Both the position numbers and the translations under genes were made by a program. DNA of 64,000 nt from JAUMWX01 sp023394215 (GTDB lineage Bacteria > Bacillota > Clostridia > Tissierellales > Peptoniphilaceae). Where the stretch lies: the NCBI GenBank assembly GCA_050313995.1, contig JBNPMM010000002.1; one strand, given 5' to 3'. Under the pieces are notes generated by a model. The model did not search any database, was not told the DNA's origin, and worked only from the letters and a program-made list of their open reading frames with translations. Position 1 is the stretch's first letter. Each line of letters begins with the position of its first letter. This document shows positions 26,869-36,088 of the stretch, one piece after another.

Positions 26869-26910
26869 ATATTAAACGTCGTTTAATATTTCAAACATAA
26901 ACGTTTGTAT
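26869..26910. promoter_or_regulatory. Candidate enhancer (UAS) sites for the sigma-54 regulator
   Basis: A 21-base perfect palindrome centred on T26879 (core AAACGTCGTTT) is followed by a second site with core AAACGTTT (26899-26906). They lie about 60-100 bases upstream of the -24 box, the normal place for enhancer sites, and also overlap the regulator's own promoter region, suggesting autoregulation. Confidence 0.6.
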
Positions 26911-26969
26911 TTCTAAACAATTTGCAGGTATAAGCTAAGTATCTTAAGCATTCTTGAGACATAGAGTTT

Positions 26970-26985
26970 TGGCACGCTTTTTGCA
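26970..26985 (+). promoter_or_regulatory. Sigma-54 (-24/-12) promoter
   Basis: TGGCACGCTTTTTGCA matches the sigma-54 consensus TGGCAC-N5-TTGCA exactly. It points to the dehydrogenase-transporter-cleavage enzyme operon starting at 27041. Confidence 0.92.
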
Positions 26986-27040
26986 AGTGTAGTATTATGA
27001 ATAATTTTATTCAAATATCTTTTGAAAGGAATGATCGTTT

Positions 27041-27985
27041 ATGAAAGTAGTTTTAGGTTCCGGTACTATGGGGTTAAGCATTGCCGAATCCTTCATTATG
27101 GGAGGATATGAAACCATAGTGTACGATCCGTTTGAAAAATCTTTGGAAAAAGCAAAAAACAAAATGCCCGAAGATTTAAAATTTTTAAAGTCACATGACC
27201 TATTTAAAGAAAATGTTGAAGATTTGATAAAATTGGTATCCTTTACTTCGGACTTAAAAGAAGCAGTCAAAGAAGCAGATTTCATCTTGGAGGCTATACC
27301 TGAAAACTTAAACTTAAAATTGGAAACTTTTGCGGAATTGGAAAAATTTGCCCCACAAGATTGTTTCATAGGCTCAAATACCTCAAGTTTACCTTTTTCA
27401 AAACTTATAGCCGGCCTAAGTCCAAAAAGGCAGGCCAAATTTTTAATGTGCCACTGGTACAACCCCGGAAATATAATGCCTTTAGTTGAATTGTCGGCTT
27501 ATGGCAATATGAGCGATAAAGATTTAAACTATATACAAAATATGTTTGAAAAAATGGGAAAAGTTACCATTTTAGCTAAAAAAGAAGTTCCCGGCATGGT
27601 AGCTAACAGGATCCAACAAGGTATAGCAAGGGAAGTTTTCTGGCTAATGGCAAATGAAGTTGCAAGTCCCGAAGATATAGATAAAGCTCTAAGTTTCGGT
27701 CCCGCTTTCAGATACGCAACATCGGGTCAACTGCTAATTGCAGATATGGGAGGTTTGGATATCTGGTGCACTGTCGGCGATAATCTTTTAAGCGTCATGG
27801 ATAACTCCAAGGAAGCCAACCCCCTACTTAGGCAGAAAGTAAAGGAGGGAAAACTCGGTATAAAATCCGGCGAGGGTTTTTTCAAATATCCGGAAGAAGA
27901 AAAAAAGAAAATCCAAGAAGATTATTTGGATAAGTTAGCTAAACAATTGAAGATATCAAAAACTTATTTACAAGACAAGGAGTAA
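27041..27985 (+). CDS. NAD-dependent 3-hydroxyacyl/3-hydroxyacid dehydrogenase
   Basis: This 314-residue dehydrogenase is of the 3-hydroxyacyl-CoA dehydrogenase family. The Rossmann motif LGSGTMGLSIAESF is at the very N-terminus. The catalytic Ser/His/Asn set lies in SNTSSLPFSKL, CHWYNPGNIMPLVE and VANRIQQGIARE. The HW-x-NP-xx-x-PLVE form differs from the HFFNP of butyryl-CoA enzymes and resembles free-acid relatives such as carnitine or gulonate dehydrogenases. First gene of the sigma-54-controlled operon, it would oxidise a 3-hydroxy acid to the 3-keto acid used by the cleavage enzyme encoded downstream (inference). The exact substrate is unknown. Confidence 0.85.
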   Translation: MKVVLGSGTMGLSIAESFIMGGYETIVYDPFEKSLEKAKNKMPEDLKFLKSHDLFKENVEDLIKLVSFTSDLKEAVKEADFILEAIPENLNLKLETFAELEKFAPQDCFIGSNTSSLPFSKLIAGLSPKRQAKFLMCHWYNPGNIMPLVELSAYGNMSDKDLNYIQNMFEKMGKVTILAKKEVPGMVANRIQQGIAREVFWLMANEVASPEDIDKALSFGPAFRYATSGQLLIADMGGLDIWCTVGDNLLSVMDNSKEANPLLRQKVKEGKLGIKSGEGFFKYPEEEKKKIQEDYLDKLAKQLKISKTYLQDKE

Positions 27986-27988
27986 AAA

Positions 27989-29353
27989 ATGAAAACTAAA
28001 ACAAATAAAGGCTCCATTTTTTGGAGAATAAGCAGCAAGTTTCAATTTGCCGCAGAAAAAATTATACCGGATCCCTTGGTATTTTGTTTACTTTTAACAA
28101 TTGTTCTATTTATATGCGGTCTTATATTCACCAAAAACAGCCCTATACAGCTGCTTCAATTTTGGTACGACGGTTTTTGGTCACAAATAGGCTTCGCCTT
28201 CCAGATGTCCTTTATGGTTATCACCTGTGCGGTTACAGCCAGATCTAAAGCGGTTCAAAACTTACTTTCAGTTTTGGCAAGTATGATAAAAACCCCCACA
28301 GCGGCAATCATAGTACTTATGATTTTCGGTTACGCCTCATCTTTTATTAACTGGGCATTTTGCACCATAGCTACACCCGTATTGGCAACACTATTGGCAA
28401 AAAGAATAAAGGGACTTCACTTCCCTATGATGATAGCTGCGGGTTATTCGACTATGATACTTGGCCAGTGCTTGGGACCGTCAGCTTCAGCCTATGCCTT
28501 GGTAGCTACACCTGATCATTTTTTAGCAGGGAAAATCGGGGTAATTACTCAAGACGTATCAGTTTACAATCCCGTTAATGTAACTATGTTCTGTATCTTA
28601 GCCGTAGTCACAATAGTAGTAACCATTCTTACTATCCCTCCTAAGGATCAGGTTGTTGAATATTCAACATCACTTGATGAGATTTCAAAAGAAATAAAAA
28701 CAAACGAAGAAAAAACTTTTGCAAACACAATGAACAACAGTAAAGTCCTTATGTATTTATTGGGACTTGCCGGTGCTGTAATGATAATATACACAGTTGC
28801 AACTCAAGGCTTCCTAAAGTCGCTTAGCTTAAACTTTGTAATATTTTTCTTTATGACTTTAAACTGCTTCATTTACAATTCCCCGTCCAAATTTATATCT
28901 GCCTATAGGGACAATATGCCTCTTGCTACGGATGTAATGATTCAATTTCCCTTCTACGGCGGAATTGCAGGATTGATGTCAAACTCAGGTTTGGGACAAA
29001 TATTGGTAGGCGGAATGATTTCTATAGCAAATGCAAAAACTCTACCTGTTCTTTCATACTGGTCGGCATCAATACTTAACTTATTTATCCCATCTCAAGG
29101 TGGTCAAATAATCGTTCAGGGCGATATCTTGATGGATGCCGCTTTGGCTGTTAAGGCTGAAGTTCCTCATGTACTAAACGCCTTTGTTTATGGTGATGAA
29201 GCAACCAACCTGCTTCAACCGCTTTATGTAATACCGGCCTTGGCAGTTGTAGGTATGAAACTTAAAGATGTTTGGGGTTTTATGGCCTTTATATGGTTTA
29301 TTTGGTTTGTCTTAACAACAATAGGTTTATATATAATACCGATGCTTGTTTAA
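27989..29353 (+). CDS. AtoE-type short-chain fatty acid/carboxylate transporter
   Basis: This 454-residue inner-membrane carrier has about ten or more transmembrane segments. It belongs to the short-chain fatty acid transporter family (AtoE): FAAEKIIPDPLVFCLLLTIV near the N-terminus, ASSFINWAFCTIATPVLA, and the C-terminal IPSQGGQIIVQGDI and YGDEATNLLQPLYVIPAL loops. It is 3 bases after the dehydrogenase stop, with AAGGAG upstream of the ATG. It likely imports the hydroxy or keto acid that feeds the operon's enzymes; family members carry acetoacetate or butyrate. Confidence 0.9.
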   Translation: MKTKTNKGSIFWRISSKFQFAAEKIIPDPLVFCLLLTIVLFICGLIFTKNSPIQLLQFWYDGFWSQIGFAFQMSFMVITCAVTARSKAVQNLLSVLASMIKTPTAAIIVLMIFGYASSFINWAFCTIATPVLATLLAKRIKGLHFPMMIAAGYSTMILGQCLGPSASAYALVATPDHFLAGKIGVITQDVSVYNPVNVTMFCILAVVTIVVTILTIPPKDQVVEYSTSLDEISKEIKTNEEKTFANTMNNSKVLMYLLGLAGAVMIIYTVATQGFLKSLSLNFVIFFFMTLNCFIYNSPSKFISAYRDNMPLATDVMIQFPFYGGIAGLMSNSGLGQILVGGMISIANAKTLPVLSYWSASILNLFIPSQGGQIIVQGDILMDAALAVKAEVPHVLNAFVYGDEATNLLQPLYVIPALAVVGMKLKDVWGFMAFIWFIWFVLTTIGLYIIPMLV

Positions 29354-29381
29354 TTTATAGATAATAAAAAAGGAGAAAGAA

Positions 29382-30218
29382 ATGTCAAAAACAATAATAA
29401 CAGTGGCCTTGACAGGTGCTTGGCCCAAGAAAGAAAATAATCCGAACGTACCTTTAACACCTGCAGAAATAGCAGAAGATATATTTTCCTGCTGGAAGGC
29501 CGGTGCCGCCGTTGCCCATCTTCATATGAGGGATGATGAAGGAAACGGAACAATGAGCCTTGAAAAGTTTGAAGAAACTGTTACAAGACTTAGGACTGCC
29601 CACCCTGAATGTGATATTATTCTGAATTTTACAACCTCCGGAGATCTAAATGCGACAGAACTTACCAGACAAGCCCATTTGGAAAAACTTCATCCTGAAA
29701 TGGCATCTTATGACTGCGGCTCTATGAACTGGATGAATTCAGGCTTGTTTATAAATTCACCTAACTTCTTAACCGAGCTCGGCAATAATATGCAGGCTTG
29801 GGGAGTAAAGCCTGAAATAGAAGTATTTGATCCCGGTATGATAGCAAACGCTGCATATTACTTGAAAAAAGGAGTATTAAAAGCCCCTCTTCATTTCCAA
29901 TTCTGTATGGGTGTAACAAACGGCATTCCGGGGAATACAAAAAATCTTGTATTTATGAAAGAAACTATGGAGTCCCTATGCCCGGGTTCAACCTGGTCAG
30001 CTTTCGGTGTAGGAAAGTCTCATATGGAAATCCTTTATTCAACAATAGCAATGGGAGGACATATAAGAGTAGGGATGGAAGATAATGTAGTTTATTCAAA
30101 GGGAGAACTTGCAAAATCAAATGCTCAATTTGTTGAAAGAGCGGTGAGGATAGTAAAAGAATTCGGAAAAGAAGTAGCAAGCCCAAATGAGGCAAGAGAA
30201 ATTTTAGGATTAAAATAA
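29382..30218 (+). CDS. Beta-keto acid cleavage enzyme (BKACE, Kce-like)
   Basis: This 278-residue zinc-dependent TIM barrel belongs to the former DUF849 family. Such enzymes react a beta-keto acid with acetyl-CoA to give acetoacetate and a new CoA thioester. The zinc and active-site motif HLHMR is at residues 46-50, the conserved Glu lies in RVGMEDNV (near 233), and LHPEMASYDCGSMNW and KPEIEVFDPGM are also typical. The founding member cleaves 3-keto-5-aminohexanoate in lysine fermentation. Here the other lysine genes are absent, so a different keto acid (for example dehydrocarnitine or an unbranched acid) is plausible. It is the last gene of the sigma-54 operon, ending at a strong terminator. 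Confidence 0.9.
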   Translation: MSKTIITVALTGAWPKKENNPNVPLTPAEIAEDIFSCWKAGAAVAHLHMRDDEGNGTMSLEKFEETVTRLRTAHPECDIILNFTTSGDLNATELTRQAHLEKLHPEMASYDCGSMNWMNSGLFINSPNFLTELGNNMQAWGVKPEIEVFDPGMIANAAYYLKKGVLKAPLHFQFCMGVTNGIPGNTKNLVFMKETMESLCPGSTWSAFGVGKSHMEILYSTIAMGGHIRVGMEDNVVYSKGELAKSNAQFVERAVRIVKEFGKEVASPNEAREILGLK

Positions 30219-30231
30219 TAAAAAATTATAC

Positions 30232-30268
30232 AGGCGGCATGGAGAAAATTTTTCCTATGCCGCCTTTT
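30232..30268 (+). terminator. Terminator of the BKACE operon
   Basis: A 9-bp GC-rich stem (AGGCGGCAT at 30232-30240 with ATGCCGCCT at 30257-30265), extended by inner pairs, is followed by TTTT on the plus strand. Confidence 0.9.
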
Positions 30269-30324
30269 ATTGCCTGAAAAATATTGAAATACTTAACAAA
30301 AATTCTCAAAAATTTAGTCTATGG

Positions 30325-31275
30325 TTAATCCTCAATATAGTCCGGTTTCTTATTATCCTTATTGATATCATTAAAAAGCCTTGTAGTTAGTGCTATAGCT
30401 GAATTGTAGCCAAGCATCTTTTGTCTTGCATTCATGGTTGCAACCTCTATAATCATGGCTATATTTCGCCCCGGTTTTACGGGCACCGTTATCTTAGGCA
30501 CCTTGACATCAAATATATATTCATAATCTTCATCAAGTCCGAGTCTGTCATATTCTTTTTTGTCATCCCAAACTTCAAGCTCTATTACAAGATCTATGCT
30601 TGATTCGACCTTTACAGATCCTACTCCGTAAAGTCTCCTTATATCAAGGATTCCCATGCCTCTGATTTCCATAAAATGCCTTATATTTGCAGGGGACCTG
30701 CCGGTTAAAGTATCATCTATTTTTCTTATCTCAACAACATCGTCCGCAACAAGCCTGTGTCCCCTAATTATAAGGTCAAGGGCAGTTTCAGACTTTCCTA
30801 CGGAAGATTTACCCTTAATCAAAACTCCGGAGCCGTAAACATCCATTAAACCGGCATGGATACTTATCTCTTCAGCCAAATAATCCTCTATTATAGAATT
30901 TAACTTTGATATTACCTTAGTTGTCTCTATAGGAGTTCTCAAAATAGTTTTATTATAATAATTGGCAAGATCGGTTATATCCTTAGTAATCTCCATATTA
31001 TGAGAAAATATTAAACACGGTATCGGGAAGGAAAAAATTCCTCTAAATCTCTCGTATCTTTCCTGACTGCTCAAAGAAGTATAGTACCTTCTTTCAACAT
31101 CCCCTATTATTTGAACCCTCTTGTATTGAAAATTTTCCATAAATCCCGTTAACTGAAGTCCCGGTCTGTTTACATTTTGATTTTCAATTTCTATTTCATC
31201 AAAATCGGAACTTCTGATAACCACTTCCATATTCATTTTTTCAACCAACTCTTTAAGTTTAACCTTCTTGGTCAT
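30325..31275 (-). CDS. hprK: HPr kinase/phosphorylase
   Basis: It phosphorylates and dephosphorylates Ser46 of HPr and so sets carbon catabolite control through CcpA. Walker A GKSSVGKS is at 155-162, the Asp pair ADDVVEI at 178-179, and the HprK signature EIRGMGILDI at 203-212. The 316-residue length is normal. The start overlaps the uvrC stop region by 17 bases and has AGGAGG upstream, so it is the last gene of a pepP-uvrC-hprK operon. Its presence supports cre-type regulation elsewhere, such as the candidate site near 17056. Confidence 0.96.
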   Translation of the reverse strand: MTKKVKLKELVEKMNMEVVIRSSDFDEIEIENQNVNRPGLQLTGFMENFQYKRVQIIGDVERRYYTSLSSQERYERFRGIFSFPIPCLIFSHNMEITKDITDLANYYNKTILRTPIETTKVISKLNSIIEDYLAEEISIHAGLMDVYGSGVLIKGKSSVGKSETALDLIIRGHRLVADDVVEIRKIDDTLTGRSPANIRHFMEIRGMGILDIRRLYGVGSVKVESSIDLVIELEVWDDKKEYDRLGLDEDYEYIFDVKVPKITVPVKPGRNIAMIIEVATMNARQKMLGYNSAIALTTRLFNDINKDNKKPDYIED

Positions 31276-33106
31276 GGTCCCTCCTAAAATAATTATATAT
31301 ATTTTCCGCTATACTTTTATTGATACTTGGACAGGCTTGCAACTGTTCCAAACTCGCTTCACCTATGCTCTTTGTAGATTTAAAATGCTTAAGAAGACTC
31401 TCTATTCGCTTTTTACCCAATCCTTCTATCTTATTAAGCTCCGACTCAAAGAGATTTTTGCTCCTCAAATTGTTATGATAGCTTATGGCAAACCTATGGA
31501 CTTCCTCCTGAATTTCATATAAGAATCTATAAATTGCCGAATCTCTATCAAGGATGATTTCCCTATCGTTTAATATAATTCCCTTGGTCTTATGCTTGTC
31601 ATCTTTTACCAAGCCTATAACCTTGATGGGCAGATTAAATTCTTTCAAAACCTTTTGGGCAACATGAACATGACCTTTGCCGCCATCCATCATTATGAGG
31701 CTCGGAAGTTTGCCAAATCCTGCCCCCTTATTTTTTTCCCCCTCGTATCTGTTAAATCTTCTCCTCAAAACTTCTTCCATGGAAGCATAATCATCCGGCC
31801 CTGATACAGTCCTTATTTTGAATTTTCTATACTCCTTTTTGGACTTTTTCCCATCCTCGTAAACTATCATGGATGCAACCGAATCTACACCTGCTATATT
31901 TGAAATATCATAGGCCTCTATCCTCTTAATAGGGCGTATTGAAAGAGTTTCCTCAAGCTTAATAAGTCCGAGATTCTTATTTTTTTCCCTTTCATCCATT
32001 TTTCTTAGAAATTCAAGCATCATTTTTTTTGCATTTGTAGTTGCCATAGTTATAAGTTCAAGCTTGGAGCCTCTTTTAGGAACCTTAAGCTCAACCCTTC
32101 TCGATGCTTTGCCCGACAAGAGTTCTTCTATGGAAGAGGCATCACTCGGCAAAATCGGAAGCAAAATTTCTTTAGGCACAAAAGAAATATCCAGATAAAA
32201 TTGTTTCATAAAAGAATCTATAATATCCTTATCCTCTTCATCGAAGTTATTTTCAAGTATAAAATGCTCCCTATCCACTATTTTACCCGATCTCATAAAA
32301 AATATCTGTATGGTTACATAGGTTCTTTCCTTATACATGGATATGATATCCAAGTCCTTATCACTTACATTTGTAACCTTCTGCCTTTCCATAAGTTGTT
32401 CAATAGCCCTAATATTATCTCTACACTCGGCTGCCCTCTCAAACCTGAGCTCCTCCGAATACCTGCGCATATCTTTCTCAAGCTGCCCGGTAATTACATG
32501 AGCCTTGCCACTTAAAAAGGTCTTTATCTTTTCGATATTTCCCATATAAAGATCTTCATCAGCCTTGCCTATACAAGGCCCGTCGCAACGGCCTATAAAA
32601 TAGTTCAGACATGGTCTGTCAAGCCTTTGACCCTTGTCAAAATTAAGATTGCAGTCCCTAATCTTATACATTTTTTCAAGCAGGTCTATAGTGTCATTTA
32701 CAGCATAAACATTTGGATAGGGTCCATAATAAAAATTCCCGTCATTTTTTACCTGCCTTACCTTCTCTATTTTGGGAAATTTCTCATTTGTCACCATGAT
32801 ATAGGGATATTGCTTATCATCCCTGAGCAAAATATTATAATGGGGCCTATGTTCCTTGATAAAATTGGATTCAAGAACCAAGGCTTCAACCTCATTTTCA
32901 ACTATTATATATTCAAAATGATCGATTTTCTCCACCATCCTGATAACCTTCATAGACTTTCCGCTATCCCCGGAAAAATAAGATCTGACCCTGTTTTTAA
33001 GATTCTTTGCCTTACCCACATATATTATATTGTCATCAATATCTTTCATAAGATAAACTCCCGGTAAATCCGGGAGCCTACTCAATTCATACTTAAAATC
33101 TTTCAT
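31259..33106 (-). CDS. uvrC: UvrABC excinuclease subunit C
   Basis: This subunit makes the incisions in nucleotide excision repair. The GIY-YIG nuclease domain is at 10-90 (LPGVYLMKDIDDNIIYVGKA), followed by the cysteine-containing RPCLNYFIGRCDGPC segment and a UVR helix pair near 200-235. The RNase H-like C-terminal nuclease (EAYDISNIAGVDSVAS, DDYASMEEV) and a helix-hairpin-helix end (IEGLGKKRIESLLKHF) complete it. At 615 residues it is full length. The ATG overlaps the pepP stop by one base (TAATG). Confidence 0.97.
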   Translation of the reverse strand: MKDFKYELSRLPDLPGVYLMKDIDDNIIYVGKAKNLKNRVRSYFSGDSGKSMKVIRMVEKIDHFEYIIVENEVEALVLESNFIKEHRPHYNILLRDDKQYPYIMVTNEKFPKIEKVRQVKNDGNFYYGPYPNVYAVNDTIDLLEKMYKIRDCNLNFDKGQRLDRPCLNYFIGRCDGPCIGKADEDLYMGNIEKIKTFLSGKAHVITGQLEKDMRRYSEELRFERAAECRDNIRAIEQLMERQKVTNVSDKDLDIISMYKERTYVTIQIFFMRSGKIVDREHFILENNFDEEDKDIIDSFMKQFYLDISFVPKEILLPILPSDASSIEELLSGKASRRVELKVPKRGSKLELITMATTNAKKMMLEFLRKMDEREKNKNLGLIKLEETLSIRPIKRIEAYDISNIAGVDSVASMIVYEDGKKSKKEYRKFKIRTVSGPDDYASMEEVLRRRFNRYEGEKNKGAGFGKLPSLIMMDGGKGHVHVAQKVLKEFNLPIKVIGLVKDDKHKTKGIILNDREIILDRDSAIYRFLYEIQEEVHRFAISYHNNLRSKNLFESELNKIEGLGKKRIESLLKHFKSTKSIGEASLEQLQACPSINKSIAENIYNYFRRDHDQEG

Positions 33107-34869
33107 TATAACTCTTTTGTTTGCTTAATTAAATAATCTAAATCCGCACCCTCAAGCATATTTTCCAGTTGCTGTCTGCAAATTCCGTTATATTCATTCA
33201 GCCAATCCAACTCCCATTTATCAAGCCTTTCCTTTATAACAGGTCTGGTATCTATAGGTATATATGATAGGGGTCTGATTTGAAGATATCCTTCCTCGGA
33301 AGCTTTTTCCACATAAACAATATTTTCTATTCTTATACCGTGGCTTCCTTCCATATATATGCCCGGTTCTATGGAAAATACCATATTTTCTTGCAAGCTC
33401 ACTCCTCCGTCAGCCCTCGATATACGCATAGGTCCTTCGTGAACTCCCAAGACAAACCCAACTCCGTGACCTGTACCGTGATTAAAATCGATACCCTCTT
33501 TCATAATGGGATACCTTGTAACTGAATCCAAGAACATTCCCGTAGTTCCTTGTTTAAACTTTGCCGTAATAGCAGCTATATGTCCTTTAAGAGTTAAAGT
33601 ATAGTGCAGTTTTTCTTCATCGCTAAGCTCACCTAAGGCAATAGTCCTTGTAATATCAGTTGTTCCTTCCAAATATTGTCCGCCGCTGTCAACCAAATAA
33701 AGCCCTCTTTGCTTCAAAATAGCAGGTTCAGGTTCTCCATAAGGATTATAATGCGGCAAAGCTGCATTTTCCCCATATGCCGATATGGTTGTGAAACTCG
33801 GTTCCAAGAAATTATCCTCTTCTTTTCTCAAGTCAAGTAACTTATTGGCCGCCATAACTTCATTTAGATTTCCGGTTGCCACTCCGGTCTCAACCCAGTT
33901 AAAAAATTTGACCAAGGCTCTGGCATCCTTTTTAAAGGCTATCTTACTTCTTTCTATTTCAAAATTGTTTTTCAAGGCCTTCATCAAAGTTGTAAGATTT
34001 ACGCCCTTCTTAATCTTAACATTTCTGTTTATATTTTTATAAATTAGGACATTTGTCCTTTCAGGGTCAAGATATACTACCTTTTGCCCCTTAATTTCCC
34101 CGACCATATCATAAATATGATCATATTCGTAAACTTCAATTTTATTTTCCTCTAAATAGGAAAGAACCTCTTCATCAAGCTTATTCTTATCAACAAAAAG
34201 ATAGGCCTTATCCATTGAAACCAAGGCAAATGAAAAGAATACAGGTGTAGCAAAAATATCATCTCCTCTTAAGTTGTAAAGATAAGCAATGTCTTCCAAA
34301 GCCCCTAAAAAGAAATAATCGGCTTCTCTTACTTCCATCATCTTCCTAAGTATCTCAAGTTTATCCTTTGTGGACTGTCCGCAATATTTTTCATCAAATA
34401 TATAGGCTTCGGCCTTTGGAAGCTCCGGTCTGTTCTCTTTCCATATTTCACTTATATAATCAACATCTGTAATTATAAGGATGCTGGCTAAAGCACTTGT
34501 CATATCGCTGTAACTTGAAAGCGATATGCACTTACCGTCAAGGGCAATCTTACCGAATTCCGGCACCTCTTCCTTCAAAAAGCTGATATAATCTATATCC
34601 TCTCCCATTCTGTAAAGCTTAAAAGGACCCTTCTTAAGTTCTTTTTCAGCTTGCACAAAATATCTTCCGTCGGTCCAAAGCCCGGCCTTATCCCTTGTAA
34701 CAACAGCGGTCCCTGTAGACCCTGTAAAACCTGTAATAAATTCTCTTGTCTTATAATGATCAGGCAAGTATTCTGATTGATGAGGGTCGGAACTTGCTAT
34801 AATATAAGCATCTATACCCCTATCCCTCATCATTGCCCTTAAGGCATCGACTCTTTCAAATATATCCAT
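33106..34869 (-). CDS. Xaa-Pro aminopeptidase, M24B family, long form
   Basis: This 587-residue metallopeptidase removes N-terminal residues before proline. It has the three-domain form with two creatinase-like N-terminal domains (to about 300) and the pita-bread catalytic domain. Metal ligands are in VDSGGQYLEGTTDITRT (two Asp), FNHGTGHGVGF (His), FSIEPGIYMEGSHGI (Glu) and IRIENIVYV (Glu). It is the first gene of the operon with uvrC and hprK, and fits peptide-based nutrition. The lnu(C) element inserted 85 bases upstream of its start. Confidence 0.93.
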   Translation of the reverse strand: MDIFERVDALRAMMRDRGIDAYIIASSDPHQSEYLPDHYKTREFITGFTGSTGTAVVTRDKAGLWTDGRYFVQAEKELKKGPFKLYRMGEDIDYISFLKEEVPEFGKIALDGKCISLSSYSDMTSALASILIITDVDYISEIWKENRPELPKAEAYIFDEKYCGQSTKDKLEILRKMMEVREADYFFLGALEDIAYLYNLRGDDIFATPVFFSFALVSMDKAYLFVDKNKLDEEVLSYLEENKIEVYEYDHIYDMVGEIKGQKVVYLDPERTNVLIYKNINRNVKIKKGVNLTTLMKALKNNFEIERSKIAFKKDARALVKFFNWVETGVATGNLNEVMAANKLLDLRKEEDNFLEPSFTTISAYGENAALPHYNPYGEPEPAILKQRGLYLVDSGGQYLEGTTDITRTIALGELSDEEKLHYTLTLKGHIAAITAKFKQGTTGMFLDSVTRYPIMKEGIDFNHGTGHGVGFVLGVHEGPMRISRADGGVSLQENMVFSIEPGIYMEGSHGIRIENIVYVEKASEEGYLQIRPLSYIPIDTRPVIKERLDKWELDWLNEYNGICRQQLENMLEGADLDYLIKQTKEL

Positions 34870-34954
34870 ATAAATCTCCTAAAAATCTATTTATTATAAT
34901 TATATACTTTTAAGCTCTAAAAATCATCTGTCATTGATAAAGATCCCTTCCTTA

Positions 34955-34962
34955 TTTCAATT
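34955..34962. repeat. Left target-site duplication of the lnu(C) element
   Basis: TTTCAATT directly precedes the left inverted repeat and is repeated exactly after the right one. An 8-bp duplication is typical of IS1595-family transposition. Confidence 0.92.
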
Positions 34963-34987
34963 GGCTCTGTCACAACAAATGGTTGAT
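34963..34987 (+). repeat. Left inverted repeat of the lnu(C) element
   Basis: It begins GGCTCTGTCACAACAAA and matches the reverse complement of the right end (GGCTATGTCACAACAAA...) at 22 of 25 positions. Confidence 0.92.
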
Positions 34988-35011
34988 TTTTGACGAGAAA
35001 TAGCGTATAAT
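34983..35011 (+). promoter_or_regulatory. Transposase promoter
   Basis: TTGATT (34983-34988), overlapping the left inverted repeat, and a perfect TATAAT (35006-35011) are 17 bases apart, upstream of the transposase gene. Confidence 0.7.
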
Positions 35012-35050
35012 AATAGTAAGAAACAGTACCACCGAAGGAGGTAATTGGAT

Positions 35051-36088
35051 ATGCCTACTATCAAAGACGCATTAGATATTATCGGTAAGTTGACTGTCGC
35101 AGAGCAGGAAAGCCTTAAAACAATGCTTTTAAGTCCTGCCTTTGTAAAGTCTTTGAATATTGAAGATTTCGTAGCAAAGGAACGCTTTGCAAATGGTCGT
35201 GTATGCCCTCTTTGTGGCTGTATCCATGTGGTTCGCAATGGTCATCGTAAAGATGGCACACAGCGATATGTATGTAAGGATTGTGGCAAGTCCTTCGTGA
35301 TTGCTACGAACTCCATTGTGTCTGGTACAAGAAAAGACTTGTCCGTGTGGGAGCAGTACATTGATTGTATGATGAATGGCTTATCCATTCGTAAGACTGC
35401 TGTTGCTTGTGGGATTCACAGAAACACCGCATTCCTTTGGAGACACAAGATTTTGGATGCACTTCAGAATATGGCAGACGATGTTACCCTTGACGGCATT
35501 ATTGAGGCTGACGAAACTTTTTTCGCCATCTCGTACAAGGGCAATCATAGCAAGAGTAAGACATTTGCTATGCCACGCAAGGCTCATAAGCGTGGTCATT
35601 CTACACATATCAGAGGCTTGTCCCAAGAAAAGGTATGTGTTCCTTGTGCGGTTAATAGGAATGGCTTGTCCATCTCCAAGATTACGAATACTGGTAGAGT
35701 TTCTACAAGAGATTTACATCATATTTATGATGGTAGGATTAAGACCAATTCCACTCTTGTTACGGACAAGATGAACTCCTATGTGAGATTTACAAATGCC
35801 AATGGCATTGACCTTGTGCAGTTAAAGACTGGCAAAGCCAAGAAAGGCATTTATAATATCCAACATATCAATAGCTACCATAGCCAGCTAAAGAGGTTTA
35901 TGCGTGGCTTTAACGGTGTTTCTACCAAGTATCTGAACAACTATCTTGTGTGGAATAACCTTGTAAATTACGCCAAAGAAAGCGACATGGAGAAAAGGAA
36001 CATCTTCTTAACTTTTGTTTTGGCAACATTGAAAACTGCTAAATGCAGAGATTTATCAAACAGACCAGCAGTTCCTCTGGTCGCCTAA
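35051..36088 (+). CDS. IS1595 family transposase
   Basis: This transposase of about 345 residues has an N-terminal zinc ribbon (CPLCGCIHV ... CKDCGKSF, near 55-85), a helix-turn-helix region (SIRKTAVACGIHRNTAFLWRH) and an ISXO2-like catalytic core. In the core IEADETFF and VTDKMNSYVRF give the acidic residues, and HINSYHSQLKRF the terminal Asn/His motif. The longest frame starts with TTG at 35045, but GGAGG spacing favours ATG at 35051. Base composition and codon use look more GC-rich than the surrounding genes, in line with transfer. It lies 23 bases before lnu(C). Confidence 0.95.
   Translation: MPTIKDALDIIGKLTVAEQESLKTMLLSPAFVKSLNIEDFVAKERFANGRVCPLCGCIHVVRNGHRKDGTQRYVCKDCGKSFVIATNSIVSGTRKDLSVWEQYIDCMMNGLSIRKTAVACGIHRNTAFLWRHKILDALQNMADDVTLDGIIEADETFFAISYKGNHSKSKTFAMPRKAHKRGHSTHIRGLSQEKVCVPCAVNRNGLSISKITNTGRVSTRDLHHIYDGRIKTNSTLVTDKMNSYVRFTNANGIDLVQLKTGKAKKGIYNIQHINSYHSQLKRFMRGFNGVSTKYLNNYLVWNNLVNYAKESDMEKRNIFLTFVLATLKTAKCRDLSNRPAVPLVA

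Noticed and set aside
27007..27462. 151-codon open frame on the minus strand opposite the dehydrogenase gene
   Set aside because: It lies inside a well-supported gene on the other strand and has no ribosome-binding site or known motif.
32627..33067. 146-codon open frame opposite uvrC
   Set aside because: Antisense shadow of a conserved coding region; composition looks like reversed codons.
34870..34954. Interruption of pepP regulation by the mobile element
   Set aside because: The element is inserted upstream of the 5' end of pepP, but a gap of about 85 bases with AT-rich promoter-like sequence remains, so loss of expression cannot be claimed.
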